Part shown: one piece after another, positions 1 through 8,669 of the stretch
How the letters are laid out: every line of letters starts with the position of its first letter
How positions within the stretch are numbered: position 1 is the stretch's first letter
Origin: Aquabacterium sp.
GTDB taxonomy: Bacteria; Pseudomonadota; Gammaproteobacteria; Burkholderiales; Burkholderiaceae_C
Length of the DNA stretch: 64,000 nucleotides
Reading direction: 5' to 3'
NCBI RefSeq assembly: GCF_016195855.1
Contig: NZ_JACPYU010000003.1
Span: 620,001 to 684,000 of the forward strand
Notes under the pieces: generated by a model
Database searches by the model: none
Told to the model about the DNA's origin: nothing
What the model saw: only the letters and a program-made list of their open reading frames with translations
Program-made: the position numbers and the translations under genes

Positions 1-372
1 CCGCGCAAGCGCCACGAGCGAGGTCATATTGAGCTGGATGAGTTCCGCGTCGCGTGCCCAGTCGACTTCGTCGAATCGGCGGAAATAGCCGAACCCGGCG
101 TTGTTGATCAGGATGTCGATCGGGCCATTGACAAGCGCCGCATCCCACAGCGTGCGCGCGGCATCGGGTTGACCGAGATCGGCGGTAACGATCTCGACCT
201 TCACGCCCTTGCAGGTGGCGGCGACCGCTTCGAGTGCATCGCGACGCCGCGCCGTCAACACGAGGTCAACGCCAAGTGTCGCGAGTTCACGCGCGATGGC
301 TGCTCCAATGCCGCTGGATGCACCGGTTACCAGCGCGCGCTTGCCTTTCAAATTGGAAGTGTAGGTCTTCAA
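1..372 (-). CDS. SDR-family NAD(P)-dependent oxidoreductase (partial, C-terminus off window)
   Basis: Short-chain dehydrogenase/reductase, substrate unknown. The 124 visible codons hold the Rossmann cofactor motif TGASSGIG near residues 15-22 and the NNAG motif near residue 90. The catalytic Tyr-x3-Lys lies beyond the window edge. The best start is a TTG at 370-372, preceded by AGGAG at a good distance; no ATG lies near the expected N-terminus. It is the last visible gene of a minus-strand run that begins with the TetR regulator near 3.9 kb and follows the hydrolase after about 40 bp, so cotranscription is likely (inference). Confidence 0.85.
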   Translation of the reverse strand, partial: MKTYTSNLKGKRALVTGASSGIGAAIARELATLGVDLVLTARRRDALEAVAATCKGVKVEIVTADLGQPDAARTLWDAALVNGPIDILINNAGFGYFRRFDEVDWARDAELIQLNMTSLVALAR

Positions 373-413
373 ATCGTTCTCCTGTGTGAGGTTGAAGCGC
401 TTCGTCAGCGCCC

Positions 414-1382
414 TCAGCGGGACAGAAATTCGAGCGTGCTGTGCACGAACTCGGCATGGAACTGGAAGAGGCCACCATGACCGGCATCGGGATAGATGAT
501 CAGTTGGCTGTTCGGCAAGCGCCTCGCCAGATCATGTGAGTTGGCCGTGGGGACCATCCGGTCATCGTCACCATTGACCACCAGCACCGGCTGCTTGATC
601 ACGGAGAGATCGGCGGGCGTTTTGTTCCCCCAGGCGTGCAAGGCCCGCAACTGGGCCATGAAGGCGCTCACGGTGATCTCCTTGTCGCGCTCCTGTGTGC
701 GCGCCTTCAAGCGCTCCAGAAAGGCCTTGCCGGCTTCGATGCCAGCAGGCGTGCGCGTGAAGAACAAGAACTGCTTGGCATCCTGGCCCGTCAAGAGACC
801 CCGCAGCATGTCGTAGAAGGTCACCCACGCCACCGAACTGATGCCTTCTCCACCAGCCGGGCCCGTGCCTGCGAGCACCATCTTGCGCACAAGTTGCGGC
901 TCCTTCAGCGCGATTTCCTGGGCAACCATGCCCCCCATCGAAAAGCCCAGCAGGTCCACCTGCTGCAGCCCCATGGCCTTGATGAAAGCAACCGCATCGT
1001 CGGACATCTGCTCCATCGAATTCGACGGTGTGCCACTGGATGCGCCGATACCGCGGTTGTCGAAGGCGATGACGTGGTGCTTGGCCGCGATGCCATCCAT
1101 GACCCGAGGGTCCCAGTTGTCCAGGACCGCTGCCAGATGGACCAGGAACACCACAGGGGTTCCGCCGTTTTGCTTGCCCAACTCTCGGTACGCAAAATTA
1201 ACGCCGCCAGCCGAGATGGTTTGGGTTGGGACGTTCTTCCAAGTGACATCAGAGGCTTGCCCCGTGGATGGCCGGCTTTCGGCTGCCTCCATGCGGACAG
1301 GTTCTGCCGCGACAGCCGTTGACGTCAGGAACGATGTCGACAGGGCCATGCCCAGCAGGGTCAATTTGAGTATCTGTTTCAT
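414..1382 (-). CDS. secreted alpha/beta-fold hydrolase
   Basis: A 322-residue alpha/beta hydrolase. The N-terminus (MKQILKLTLLGMALSTS... ending TAVAAEP) reads as a Sec signal peptide, so a periplasmic or exported enzyme is expected. Visible landmarks are the nucleophile elbow GFSMGG around residue 147, a DNRG strand near 108, an acid in the VNGDDDRMVP segment and the C-terminal catalytic histidine in PDAGHGGLFQ. The ATG at 1380-1382 has GGAG seven bases upstream. It lies between two short-chain dehydrogenases in a TetR-headed run, which suggests an ester or lactone step in a small catabolic or detoxification set. The substrate cannot be read from sequence. Confidence 0.85.
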   Translation of the reverse strand: MKQILKLTLLGMALSTSFLTSTAVAAEPVRMEAAESRPSTGQASDVTWKNVPTQTISAGGVNFAYRELGKQNGGTPVVFLVHLAAVLDNWDPRVMDGIAAKHHVIAFDNRGIGASSGTPSNSMEQMSDDAVAFIKAMGLQQVDLLGFSMGGMVAQEIALKEPQLVRKMVLAGTGPAGGEGISSVAWVTFYDMLRGLLTGQDAKQFLFFTRTPAGIEAGKAFLERLKARTQERDKEITVSAFMAQLRALHAWGNKTPADLSVIKQPVLVVNGDDDRMVPTANSHDLARRLPNSQLIIYPDAGHGGLFQFHAEFVHSTLEFLSR

Positions 1383-1406
1383 GGTGGGTCTCCAGAGGGC
1401 TTGAGC

Positions 1407-2111
1407 TCAATGAGCCTGGGGAAGGTAGACGGGGCGTGGCGCAGTCAGGCCTTGCCTGACTTGCTGAGTGAGGACATCGGCCAACACCTCGTCGGCGCCC
1501 GCCTCCAGCCCGTCGAGCGCACGCTGCACGATCTCTTCGGCGCTGCTTTTGGGAACCTCGAATCCCCGTGTGAGGTCGGTGTCGACATACGCCATGTGCA
1601 AGCCCAACACCTGGGTCTTCTGTCCGGCCAACTCGTGGCGCAATGCGTTGGTCAAGGACCAGGCCGCCGACTTGCTCGCCGAATAGGCTCCCAGCTCACC
1701 ACCGTTCACCCACGACGCGACAGACAAAACATTCAGCAGTGCGCCTCCGCCATTGACTTTGAGCACAGGCGCAAAAGCCTTGCTCATGTTCAGCACACCA
1801 AAGAAGTTGGTCTCGAATATGCGGCGCGCCACCGCGTCGCTGTCCGCTGCCAGGAAGCCACCTGGCTGGGCAATCCCCGCGTTGTTGATCACCAGCGTCA
1901 CGTCTGAGGCCAGTTGCACCGCGGCAGCGACTTCTTCAGGCTTGGTGACATCAAGACGTAATGCCTCGACCCCTGGCAAGGTGACGGTGGCGGGATCGCG
2001 TGCGGCGGCGTAGACCTTGCGTGCACCGCGTGCGAGCAGTTCGCGCGCAAATGCCAGGCCGATGCCACGGTTCGCGCCGGTGACGAGGACAACAGAATTT
2101 TCAAGTTTCAT
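1407..2111 (-). CDS. SDR-family oxidoreductase
   Basis: A 234-residue classical short-chain dehydrogenase. Cofactor motif TGANRGIG is near residues 10-17, NNAG near 77-80, and the catalytic Tyr-Ser-Ala-Ser-Lys is in GAYSASKSAAW near 140. A longer reading frame extends upstream to 2180, but the ATG at 2109-2111 is preferred: it has GGAG about eight bases upstream and places the cofactor motif at the usual distance from the N-terminus. The hydrolase follows 24 bp downstream and the zinc-independent dehydrogenase lies upstream, all on the same strand. Substrate unknown. Confidence 0.88.
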   Translation of the reverse strand: MKLENSVVLVTGANRGIGLAFARELLARGARKVYAAARDPATVTLPGVEALRLDVTKPEEVAAAVQLASDVTLVINNAGIAQPGGFLAADSDAVARRIFETNFFGVLNMSKAFAPVLKVNGGGALLNVLSVASWVNGGELGAYSASKSAAWSLTNALRHELAGQKTQVLGLHMAYVDTDLTRGFEVPKSSAEEIVQRALDGLEAGADEVLADVLTQQVRQGLTAPRPVYLPQAH

Positions 2112-2194
2112 TTTGAGGCTCCAATAGCTGGATGGGGTGTTCGCATGACAACCGTCATATATGAGGGCGTGCGAAAACACTCAGGGGGAAACGG

Positions 2195-3196
2195 TCATCG
2201 AACCTTGATGACCACCTTGCCTTTGGCTCGGCCGCTTTCGACATAGGCCAAGGCATCGTTGGTGGATTCGAAGGGGAAGACTTTGTCGATCACCGGACGT
2301 ATGGCACCCGATTCGATCAGCGCCGTGATCTGCCGCAACTGGCTGCCGCTGGCCCTCATGAACAGGAATGAGTAGCCAACCTGGAGCCGTTGGGCCTTCC
2401 TGCGGACACCAAAACTCAGTGCTCGCATGACCTGCTTCACCGGCCATGGGGCCTTGATGTCGTCAGCGAACCGAGGGTCGGGTGGCCCGGAAATGGAGAT
2501 GAGACGCCCGCCTGGTTTGAGCACGCCCAAGGACTTCTCCAGTGTCTGGCCATCCTGGCTGTTCAGCACCACGTCATAGCCGCTCAGGTGCGCTTCAAAG
2601 TCATCCTTTTTGTAGTCGATGACGACGTCTGCGCCCAGGCGCTTGACCAGGGCAGCGTTGCCTGCGCTGGCGGTCGTGGCGACCGTTGCGCCCAGGTGCT
2701 TGGCCAACTGGATGGCGAATGTGCCCACGCCCCCGGAGCCCGCCTGGATGAACACCCTTTGGCCTTTTTCGACTCTGGCTCTCTCAACTAGCGCCTGCCA
2801 TGCCGTCAAGCCGACCAGCGGGATGGATGCGGCTTCTTCCATGGTGAGGTTACGGGGCTTGAGCGCGACCGAGCTTTCCTTGACAGCCACGAATTCGGCG
2901 AACGTCCCGATCCGCAGGTCATCGGGCCTGGCATAGACCTCGTCGCCAACGGTGAACTGACGCACGCGTGGCCCCACACGAACCACCACGCCGGCCACGT
3001 CATGCCCCAGAACGAAAGGCGTGCGATACGGCAGGATGAGCTTGAACTCGCCGTTGCGGATCTTGGCGTCCACCAGGTTGACTGCTGCTGCGTGAACCTC
3101 GATCAGCACCTCGTCTTCGCGCAACGCGGGTGCGGGCACATCGGCTGCGCGCAAACGCTCCTTTTTGCCGTAGCGATCAACAACGAATGCTTTCAT
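2195..3196 (-). CDS. NADP-dependent medium-chain alcohol dehydrogenase / quinone oxidoreductase
   Basis: A 333-residue MDR-superfamily enzyme of the zinc-free quinone oxidoreductase type. The N-terminal GroES-like fold contains LGHDVAGVVVRVG, and the cofactor domain has the motif QAGSGGVGTFAIQLAK. The cysteine-rich structural zinc lobe of classical ADHs is absent. An upstream extension of 51 codons is open, but it reads through the regulatory region; the ATG at 3194-3196 is chosen because it begins with the family-typical MKAFVVDRYGK. It is the first structural gene after tetR. A 14-bp perfect palindrome identical to the one at the tetR start lies about 67 bp upstream, so TetR repression is likely (inference). 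Confidence 0.88.
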   Translation of the reverse strand: MKAFVVDRYGKKERLRAADVPAPALREDEVLIEVHAAAVNLVDAKIRNGEFKLILPYRTPFVLGHDVAGVVVRVGPRVRQFTVGDEVYARPDDLRIGTFAEFVAVKESSVALKPRNLTMEEAASIPLVGLTAWQALVERARVEKGQRVFIQAGSGGVGTFAIQLAKHLGATVATTASAGNAALVKRLGADVVIDYKKDDFEAHLSGYDVVLNSQDGQTLEKSLGVLKPGGRLISISGPPDPRFADDIKAPWPVKQVMRALSFGVRRKAQRLQVGYSFLFMRASGSQLRQITALIESGAIRPVIDKVFPFESTNDALAYVESGRAKGKVVIKVR

Positions 3197-3262
3197 GGCT
3201 TTTCCTTTTCCCAAAAAGTGCAAGGGATGAATCCAGCGGCTCGCGCCGTTATCGAAACTGGC

Positions 3263-3276
3263 ATGATGATCATCAT
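3263..3276. promoter_or_regulatory. candidate TetR operator 1 (upstream of dehydrogenase)
   Basis: The 14-mer ATGATGATCATCAT is a perfect palindrome. It lies in the 110-bp gap between the tetR stop and the dehydrogenase start, and an identical copy is at 3899-3912. Two identical palindromes at the two ends of a tetR gene are the usual layout for self- and target-repression; the link to this TetR is inference. Confidence 0.65.
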
Positions 3277-3306
3277 ATTTGTTGGCAAAAAAAATCAATC
3301 CACCGG

Positions 3307-3900
3307 TCAAGTCCCGGAAGGGAACTGGCTTTTCAATGCTGCGCTGCACAGCGATTCCGACAACGCAGGATCATCGACGGCGCGGGCCAGCATCAAGGTG
3401 CCCACCATGGTGGCCACGGTCACCAGCGCCCGTTCATGGCAGCCAGGCTGACCCCAATCCGGCGACTGGCGGGCGACCAGGTCGATCATCTCTTTGATGC
3501 GCCTCGTGGCCGCTCGGCGCACTTCGGGCGATTGGCGGGGCATCTCCGAACCCAGGGCGGAAACAGGACACCCTGTTTCGATGTTCGCCACATGCTCTTT
3601 GGAGAGATAGGTCTGCATCAACGCCTGCAAGGACTGCTCTGGCGGCACGGCAGCAATGACCTTTGCTGCGACGGCGTTGGCCTCCGCCCCCGCGCGGTCT
3701 GCCGCCGCGGCCAACATGGCTTCGCGGGATTCGAAATGAGCGTAGAAGGCGCCATGGGTCAAACCCGCTTCCTTCATGATGTCAGCGACCCCCGTCCCGT
3801 CGTAGCCACTGCGCCGAATGGCGCGAGCGGCAGCCTGCAAGATGCGCTCGTGGGAGGCTTCTTTGGCAGCGGATCGGATGTTTGTCTTTGCACTTCGCAT
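3307..3900 (-). CDS. TetR/AcrR-family transcriptional regulator
   Basis: About 197 residues, the usual TetR length. The N-terminal helix-turn-helix is clear (IKEAGLTHGAFYAHFESREAM-type region at about residues 32-55, with the hallmark YAHF), preceded by HERILQAAARAIRRSGYDG. The C-terminal ligand domain is divergent, as usual. Several in-frame ATGs exist. The one at 3898-3900 gives the natural length and begins MRSAKTN; the two further upstream fall inside a palindrome (3899-3912), so operator and start codon overlap. No strong ribosome binding site is visible. It heads the minus-strand oxidoreductase cluster and probably controls it and itself. Confidence 0.87.
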   Translation of the reverse strand: MRSAKTNIRSAAKEASHERILQAAARAIRRSGYDGTGVADIMKEAGLTHGAFYAHFESREAMLAAAADRAGAEANAVAAKVIAAVPPEQSLQALMQTYLSKEHVANIETGCPVSALGSEMPRQSPEVRRAATRRIKEMIDLVARQSPDWGQPGCHERALVTVATMVGTLMLARAVDDPALSESLCSAALKSQFPSGT

Positions 3901-3912
3901 GATGATCATCAT
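3899..3912. promoter_or_regulatory. candidate TetR operator 2 (overlaps tetR start codon)
   Basis: Second copy of the perfect palindrome ATGATGATCATCAT, overlapping the preferred tetR start codon by two bases. A repressor bound here would block its own transcript near the start. Identity with 3263-3276 is seen directly; the function is inferred. Confidence 0.65.
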
Positions 3913-4375
3913 ACATTGAGTTTGAACTCGGTGCAATGATCCTTTGAATCGGGCCAGTATGGCCCTGCCCAAGAACGGAGCATGAAACATCACTCAGGCC
4001 CCAGCGTAGACACGACCTACACCAGAGGTGGCCAGCCATGTCAGCTTTTGGTAAGGACCGACATTCAGTGCCGAATCCCTTAGGGCAGCAATCAGCCTTC
4101 ACCGGGCATTGGCGCCGACCAAACGACCTTCCGCTCGTAGCAGCAAGCAGTAATCTGAGCATGGCATTTCGGAAATTCCACCTTGCGAATCCCAGATCAC
4201 AACGGCAGATGAAGGGTCTTCACGTCATGCTGATCCGCTGCCTAGCCTCGCCAAAGGCAGAGTCTCCCCAGGGAGCCTCAGGGAGAGTTCAAGAATGATC
4301 GGCGTTCGACACCACAGCCGAGAGCACATCAATTCAAAGTCCCAAAATCCTCAAATCCACAGGAACTTTTCGGTC
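3913..4375. other. intergenic region with no supported gene
   Basis: About 460 bp between the divergent tetR and rpoH. A small open frame at 4038-4298 has no convincing ribosome binding site, no recognisable domain and atypical composition, so it is not called. Promoters for both divergent genes are expected here and in the adjacent CIRCE segment. Confidence 0.5.
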
Positions 4376-4402
4376 TTAGCACTCTCTGAGCAAGAGTGCT
4401 AA
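4376..4402. promoter_or_regulatory. CIRCE element (HrcA operator) upstream of rpoH
   Basis: Perfect match to the CIRCE inverted repeat: TTAGCACTC, nine bases, GAGTGCTAA. This is the binding site of the heat-shock repressor HrcA. It lies 34 bp before the rpoH ATG. A plausible -35/-10 pair (TTAGCA at 4376-4381 and TAATAT at 4400-4405, 18 bp apart) overlaps the element, so HrcA binding would occlude the promoter. The element is seen directly; promoter placement is inference. Confidence 0.9.
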
Positions 4403-4435
4403 TATGTTTTGAGAAGGATGCACGAAAGGACCACC

Positions 4436-5362
4436 ATGACCTTGACCACTGCCATCGCCACCCGTGACCCCTGGAGTGTGGTGCCCTCGCTGGGCAATCT
4501 GGACGCTTACATCCGTTCCGTGCAGGCCATCCCCATGCTGGAGGCCTCGGAGGAGCAGGCGCTGGCCCGTCGTCTGCGTGACCAGCAGGATCTGCAGGCG
4601 GCCTCCCGGCTGGTGCTCTCGCACCTGCGCCTGGTCGTGTCCATCTCGCGCCAGTACCTGGGCTACGGCCTGCCACAAGGCGACCTGATCCAGGAAGGCA
4701 ATGTCGGTTTGATGAAGGCCGTCAAGCGCTTCGACCCCGATCAGGGCGTGCGTCTGGTGAGCTACGCCCTGCACTGGATCAAGGCCGAAATCCACGAATA
4801 CATCCTCAAGAACTGGCGCATGGTCAAGGTCGCCACGACCAAGGCCCAGCGCAAGCTCTTCTTCAACCTGCGCTCGATGAAGCACCAGCTCAAGGGCGAA
4901 GAAGGCAATGACCACGTGGGCCGCGCCGGCCTGAGCGAGGCGGAAATCCACCGCGTTGCGCAGGAGTTGGATGTGCGCCCCGAGGACGTCATCGAGATGG
5001 AAACCCGCATGGCAGGCGGCGACGTGGCCCTGGAAGCCCCGGCAGATGAAGAGCATGAAGGCATCATCTCGCCGCTGACCTACCTGGCCGACGAGGTGCA
5101 TGAACCCACCCGGGTGATCGAGGCGCATCGCCGCGACTGGCTGGCCAGCGACGGCATCAGCATGGCCCTGGACCAGCTGGACGAACGCAGCCGCCGCATC
5201 GTGGAAGAGCGCTGGCTCAAGGTCAATGACGACGGCTCCGGCGGCATGACCCTGCACGACCTGGCTGCGGTCTACGGCGTCAGCGCCGAGCGCATCCGCC
5301 AGATCGAAGTCGCCGCCATGAAGAAGATGCGCAAGGCGCTGAGCGAGACGGTCGAGGCCTGA
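4436..5362 (+). CDS. rpoH: RNA polymerase heat-shock sigma factor RpoH (sigma-32)
   Basis: A 308-residue group 3 sigma factor. Region 2 is clear (LRLVVSISRQYLGYG, then GDLIQEGNVGLMKAVKRFDP and LVSYALHWIKAEI), followed by the RpoH-specific box QRKLFFNLR just after region 2.4. Region 4 has the helix-turn-helix LHDLAAVYGVSAERIRQIE near the C-terminus. The ATG at 4436 is preferred because AAAGGA lies five bases upstream; in-frame TTG 4409 and ATG 4418 are alternatives. A perfect CIRCE element directly upstream predicts HrcA repression of the sigma factor itself. The convergent neighbour begins 20 bp after the stop. Confidence 0.96.
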   Translation: MTLTTAIATRDPWSVVPSLGNLDAYIRSVQAIPMLEASEEQALARRLRDQQDLQAASRLVLSHLRLVVSISRQYLGYGLPQGDLIQEGNVGLMKAVKRFDPDQGVRLVSYALHWIKAEIHEYILKNWRMVKVATTKAQRKLFFNLRSMKHQLKGEEGNDHVGRAGLSEAEIHRVAQELDVRPEDVIEMETRMAGGDVALEAPADEEHEGIISPLTYLADEVHEPTRVIEAHRRDWLASDGISMALDQLDERSRRIVEERWLKVNDDGSGGMTLHDLAAVYGVSAERIRQIEVAAMKKMRKALSETVEA

Positions 5363-5382
5363 TCACAGGCCCGGGCTGGGGT

Positions 5383-6027
5383 TCACAACCAGCCCAGTTC
5401 CGCCAGTTCAGCCTGGCACTGCCCCGCATCCTGAAATTGCACGGCCCGCCACCCCAGTGAGCGGGCCGTTTTGATGTTGTGCACGTTGTCGTCGATGAAC
5501 ACCGTGCGCTCGGGCGCGATGCCGAACTGGCGCGCTGCCGTCTCGAAAATGTCCGCATTGGGCTTGATCTGGCTGACATCGCACGAGAACACCCCCGAAA
5601 TGAAGCGATCCAGGAAGGCGTGCTCACGCTGGAGAAACTCGGCGTACGGGCGCGGCATGTTGGACAGGAAATACAGCGGCATGCCCGATTCGGCCAGCTC
5701 GTTCAGCCAGGCCACGGTGTCGGCCATGGGGGCGAGGTGCGGCGGGATGGCGGCCATCAGGCTGTGCACAGCCTGGGCCGGCAGGCCGGTGCGCGTGGCG
5801 ATCCGGTCCCGGGTCTCGTCCCAGCTGAGTGCACCGCGGTCGAACTCGGACCAGTCACTGCCCGGCACGAAGGACTGGAATACCTCTGCGGCCAGGCCCA
5901 GCGCCTGCTCGTCTGTGCGGGCCAGTTGGGGCAGCACCGATTGGATCAGGCGGGCGGGCTGCCAGTTGAACAGCACCCCGCCGAAGTCAAACACCACGGC
6001 CTGAGGCGGGACCTTGTCTTGCGCCAT
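5383..6027 (-). CDS. HAD-superfamily hydrolase (HAD-IA, YihX-like)
   Basis: A 214-residue haloacid dehalogenase-like phosphatase. Motif I is VFDFGGVLFNW (a DxG variant with Gly in place of the second Asp, as in YihX/epoxide-hydrolase N-terminal-type HADs), motif II is FLSNMPRP, motif III includes the lysine in QIKPNADIF, and motif IV is VFIDDNVHNI. The cap is the alpha-helical type-I kind. Substrate is probably a sugar phosphate or similar, but the missing second Asp of motif I leaves this uncertain. It lies 33 bp downstream of pgi on the same strand and may be cotranscribed with tal-pgi. Confidence 0.88.
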   Translation of the reverse strand: MAQDKVPPQAVVFDFGGVLFNWQPARLIQSVLPQLARTDEQALGLAAEVFQSFVPGSDWSEFDRGALSWDETRDRIATRTGLPAQAVHSLMAAIPPHLAPMADTVAWLNELAESGMPLYFLSNMPRPYAEFLQREHAFLDRFISGVFSCDVSQIKPNADIFETAARQFGIAPERTVFIDDNVHNIKTARSLGWRAVQFQDAGQCQAELAELGWL

Positions 6028-6060
6028 GGCAGACCTTTCGAACGCTTGGAAAAGTGGTAA

Positions 6061-7701
6061 TCAGCGCAGGCGCGCGATCATGGCCGCGGTGGCCGCATCG
6101 ACCCCCGCTGTGTCGCCAGAGCACAGGCGCGGCAGCAAGTCCTTGCACAGGGCCTTGCCCAACTCCACGCCCCACTGGTCGAAGGAGTTGATGCCCCACA
6201 GGGCGCCGCTCACGAAGGTGCGGTGCTCGTACAAGGCCACCAGGGAGCCCAGCGAGCGTGGCGTCACCTCGTCGAGCAGCAGCGTCAGGCTCGGGCGGTT
6301 GCCGGGGAAGGTACGGTGCTTGGCGATGGCCTCGGGCGCCATGTCGGGGGCGGCCGTGGGCACGGTTTCGCGCAGCGCTTCTTCCGCGGTCTTGCCCCAC
6401 ATGAGCGCCTGTGCCTGCGCCAGGCCATTGGCCAGCAGCATGTGGTGCTGCTGATCCAGCAAGGCGCGCAAGGCCGGCGTCATGCTGCCCGGCGCACGGT
6501 AACTGGCCTGCCGCACGAGCAGGAACTCGACCGGGATGACGTCCGTGCCCTGGTGCAGCATCTGGAAGAAGGCATGCTGGCCATTGGTGCCAGGCTCGCC
6601 CCACAGCACGTCGCTGGTGCCGAACGGCAGTGGCTCGCCTTGGGCGTCCACGCGCTTGCCGTTGCTCTCCATCACCAGTTGCTGCAGGTAGGCGGGCAGG
6701 CGGCGCAGGCCGTGGTGGTAAGGCACCACACAACGGCTGCTGTAGCCCTTGAAGTTGCGGTACCACACGTCCATCAGGCCCAGCAACACCGGCAGGTTGT
6801 GCGCCAGCGGGGTTTGCGCGAAATGCGCGTCCATGTCGTGGCCACCGGCCAGCATCGCGTGGAAATTGCTGCTGCCCAGCGCCAGGGCAATGGGCAGGCC
6901 AATGGCCGACCACATCGAAAAGCGCCCGCCCACCCAATCCCAGAACCCGAAGGTCTGCGTGATGCCAAAGGCGGCTGCAGCCTCGACATTGGTGGTCGTG
7001 GCCACGAAATGGCGGGCGATATCCCGGCCGCCATGATCCAGGAACCACTGGCGCGCCGCCATGGCATTGGCCATGGTCTCCTGCGTCGTGAAGGTCTTGG
7101 ACGCGATCACGAACAGCGTGTGCTGTGGGTGCACCCGGCGCAGCACGCTGGCCAGGTCCTGCCCATCGGCGTTGGACACGAAATGGAAGTTCAGGCCCGG
7201 GTGCACAAAGGCATCCAGCGCGGGCACCACCATCTGCGGCCCCAGATCGGAGCCGCCAATGCCGATGTTGACCACATCGGTGATCTGCCCCGGCGCCGTG
7301 CCACCCGCGGTCAGGCGCACGCCCTCGACAAAAGCCAGCATGTGGTCGAGCACATCGTGCACCTGCTGGCTGTGCGGCCCTTGCCCACGCGGGGCGCGCA
7401 AGGCCGTGTGCAGCACCGAGCGGCCTTCGGTCGGGTTCATCACCTCACCGGCCATCAAGGCGTCACGCCGCGCCTCCAGGCCGCACTCGCGGGCCAGATC
7501 CAGCAGGTGGCGCAGGGTGGCCACGTCCCAGTGGGCACGAGACAGGTCCCCGAACACCTCCGGCGCCTGGATGCCCAAGCGCTGCACGCGGTCAGGGTTG
7601 TCGGCAAACACCTGGCGCAGATCCAGATCGCGGCCATGGGCCTCGAAATGGCCGCTCAGGGCCGACCAGGCCACGGTCTGATCACAACGGGGAAAAGCCA
7701 T
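6061..7701 (-). CDS. pgi: glucose-6-phosphate isomerase
   Basis: A 546-residue phosphoglucose isomerase interconverting glucose 6-phosphate and fructose 6-phosphate. Family signatures are present: NIGIGGSDLGPQM, FVSNADGQDL, TTQETMANA and FGFWDWVGGRFSMWSAIG; a conserved Glu and His lie in GEPGTNGQHAFFQMLHQG. ATG 7699-7701 is chosen, with AAGG four bases upstream. An in-frame TTG at 7714-7716 overlapping the tal stop codon would add five residues. The near overlap with tal indicates translational coupling in a tal-pgi operon linking the pentose phosphate pathway and sugar phosphate interconversion. Confidence 0.97.
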   Translation of the reverse strand: MAFPRCDQTVAWSALSGHFEAHGRDLDLRQVFADNPDRVQRLGIQAPEVFGDLSRAHWDVATLRHLLDLARECGLEARRDALMAGEVMNPTEGRSVLHTALRAPRGQGPHSQQVHDVLDHMLAFVEGVRLTAGGTAPGQITDVVNIGIGGSDLGPQMVVPALDAFVHPGLNFHFVSNADGQDLASVLRRVHPQHTLFVIASKTFTTQETMANAMAARQWFLDHGGRDIARHFVATTTNVEAAAAFGITQTFGFWDWVGGRFSMWSAIGLPIALALGSSNFHAMLAGGHDMDAHFAQTPLAHNLPVLLGLMDVWYRNFKGYSSRCVVPYHHGLRRLPAYLQQLVMESNGKRVDAQGEPLPFGTSDVLWGEPGTNGQHAFFQMLHQGTDVIPVEFLLVRQASYRAPGSMTPALRALLDQQHHMLLANGLAQAQALMWGKTAEEALRETVPTAAPDMAPEAIAKHRTFPGNRPSLTLLLDEVTPRSLGSLVALYEHRTFVSGALWGINSFDQWGVELGKALCKDLLPRLCSGDTAGVDAATAAMIARLR

Positions 7702-7712
7702 GGTGCCTTGGC

Positions 7713-8669
7713 TCAACGCTGCGCCTCGATGAGGGCGTCCAGCTTGCCCGCGTCTACCGCGAACAGGCGGATGCCCTCGGCCAGCTTGTCGCTGGCCATG
7801 GCGTCTTCATTGAGGGCGTAGCGGAAGGCGGCCTCGCTCAGCGGCGCTTCGGGCGCCACCACGCTGGTGGCCGGCAGCAGGCGGCGCACCACGGGTTGAG
7901 CCGCGCCATCGGCAGCTTGCAGTTGTGCCAGCAGATCGGGGCTGATGGTCAACAGATCGCAACCCGCCAGCGCCAGGATCTGGCCCACATTGCGAAAGCT
8001 CGCGCCCATGACTTCGGTGCGCACGCCGTGCTGCTTGTAGTAGTCGTAAATGCGCGCCACGGACTTCACGCCGGGGTCGTTCACGCCGGCATTGGCGGCT
8101 TCTTCCCACTGCGCGCCGGCGGACTTCTTGTACCAGTCGTAAATGCGGCCAACAAAGGGCGAGATCAGCTGCACCTGGGCATCGCCACAGGCACGCGCCT
8201 GGGCAAATGCGAACAGCAGCGTCAGGTTGCAGTGGATGCCTTCCTGCTCCAGCACCCGGGCGGCCTGGATGCCCTCCCAGGTTGCCGCGATCTTGATCAG
8301 CACGCGGCCGCGCGCGATACCGGCGGCCTCGTACAAACCGATGATGTGGCGCGCACGCTCGATCGTGGCGGGGGTATCGAAACTCAGGCGAGCGTCCACC
8401 TCGGTGGACACGCGGCCCGGCACCACCTTGAGGATTTCCAGGCCAAACCGAACCAGCACCCGGTCCACGATGGCGGTGAGCGACTCGCTGCGGTGGGCCG
8501 CCACGGTGTCGGCCAGCAAGGGGGCGTAGTCAGGCTTTTGAACCGCCTTGAGGATCAGCGAGGGGTTGGTCGTCGCGTCCTGCGGGGTGAACTGGGCCAG
8601 TTGCTTGAAGTCGCCGGTGTCGGCCACCACGGTGGTGCAGGCCTTGAGCTGATCGAGTTGCGAGGTCAT
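7713..8669 (-). CDS. tal: transaldolase
   Basis: A 318-residue class-I transaldolase transferring a dihydroxyacetone unit between sedoheptulose 7-phosphate and glyceraldehyde 3-phosphate. The N-terminal [12 protein letters not shown] motif is typical, and the Schiff-base lysine sits in [12 protein letters not shown] around residue 131. Length matches the TalB-type family (about 317). It is followed immediately by pgi and is divergent from zwf, so three sugar-phosphate genes share the locus. The 200-bp gap to zwf holds promoters for both, but I see no operator I can name with confidence. Confidence 0.97.
   Translation of the reverse strand: MTSQLDQLKACTTVVADTGDFKQLAQFTPQDATTNPSLILKAVQKPDYAPLLADTVAAHRSESLTAIVDRVLVRFGLEILKVVPGRVSTEVDARLSFDTPATIERARHIIGLYEAAGIARGRVLIKIAATWEGIQAARVLEQEGIHCNLTLLFAFAQARACGDAQVQLISPFVGRIYDWYKKSAGAQWEEAANAGVNDPGVKSVARIYDYYKQHGVRTEVMGASFRNVGQILALAGCDLLTISPDLLAQLQAADGAAQPVVRRLLPATSVVAPEAPLSEAAFRYALNEDAMASDKLAEGIRLFAVDAGKLDALIEAQR

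Noticed and set aside
4038-4298. An 86-codon open frame between tetR and rpoH
   Set aside because: No ribosome binding site, no recognisable domain, and it ends shortly before the rpoH promoter; not supported.
6223-7821. A plus-strand open frame of 532 codons antisense to pgi
   Set aside because: Opposite a certain pgi gene; no domain, no ribosome binding site, His/Gln/Arg-rich artefact.
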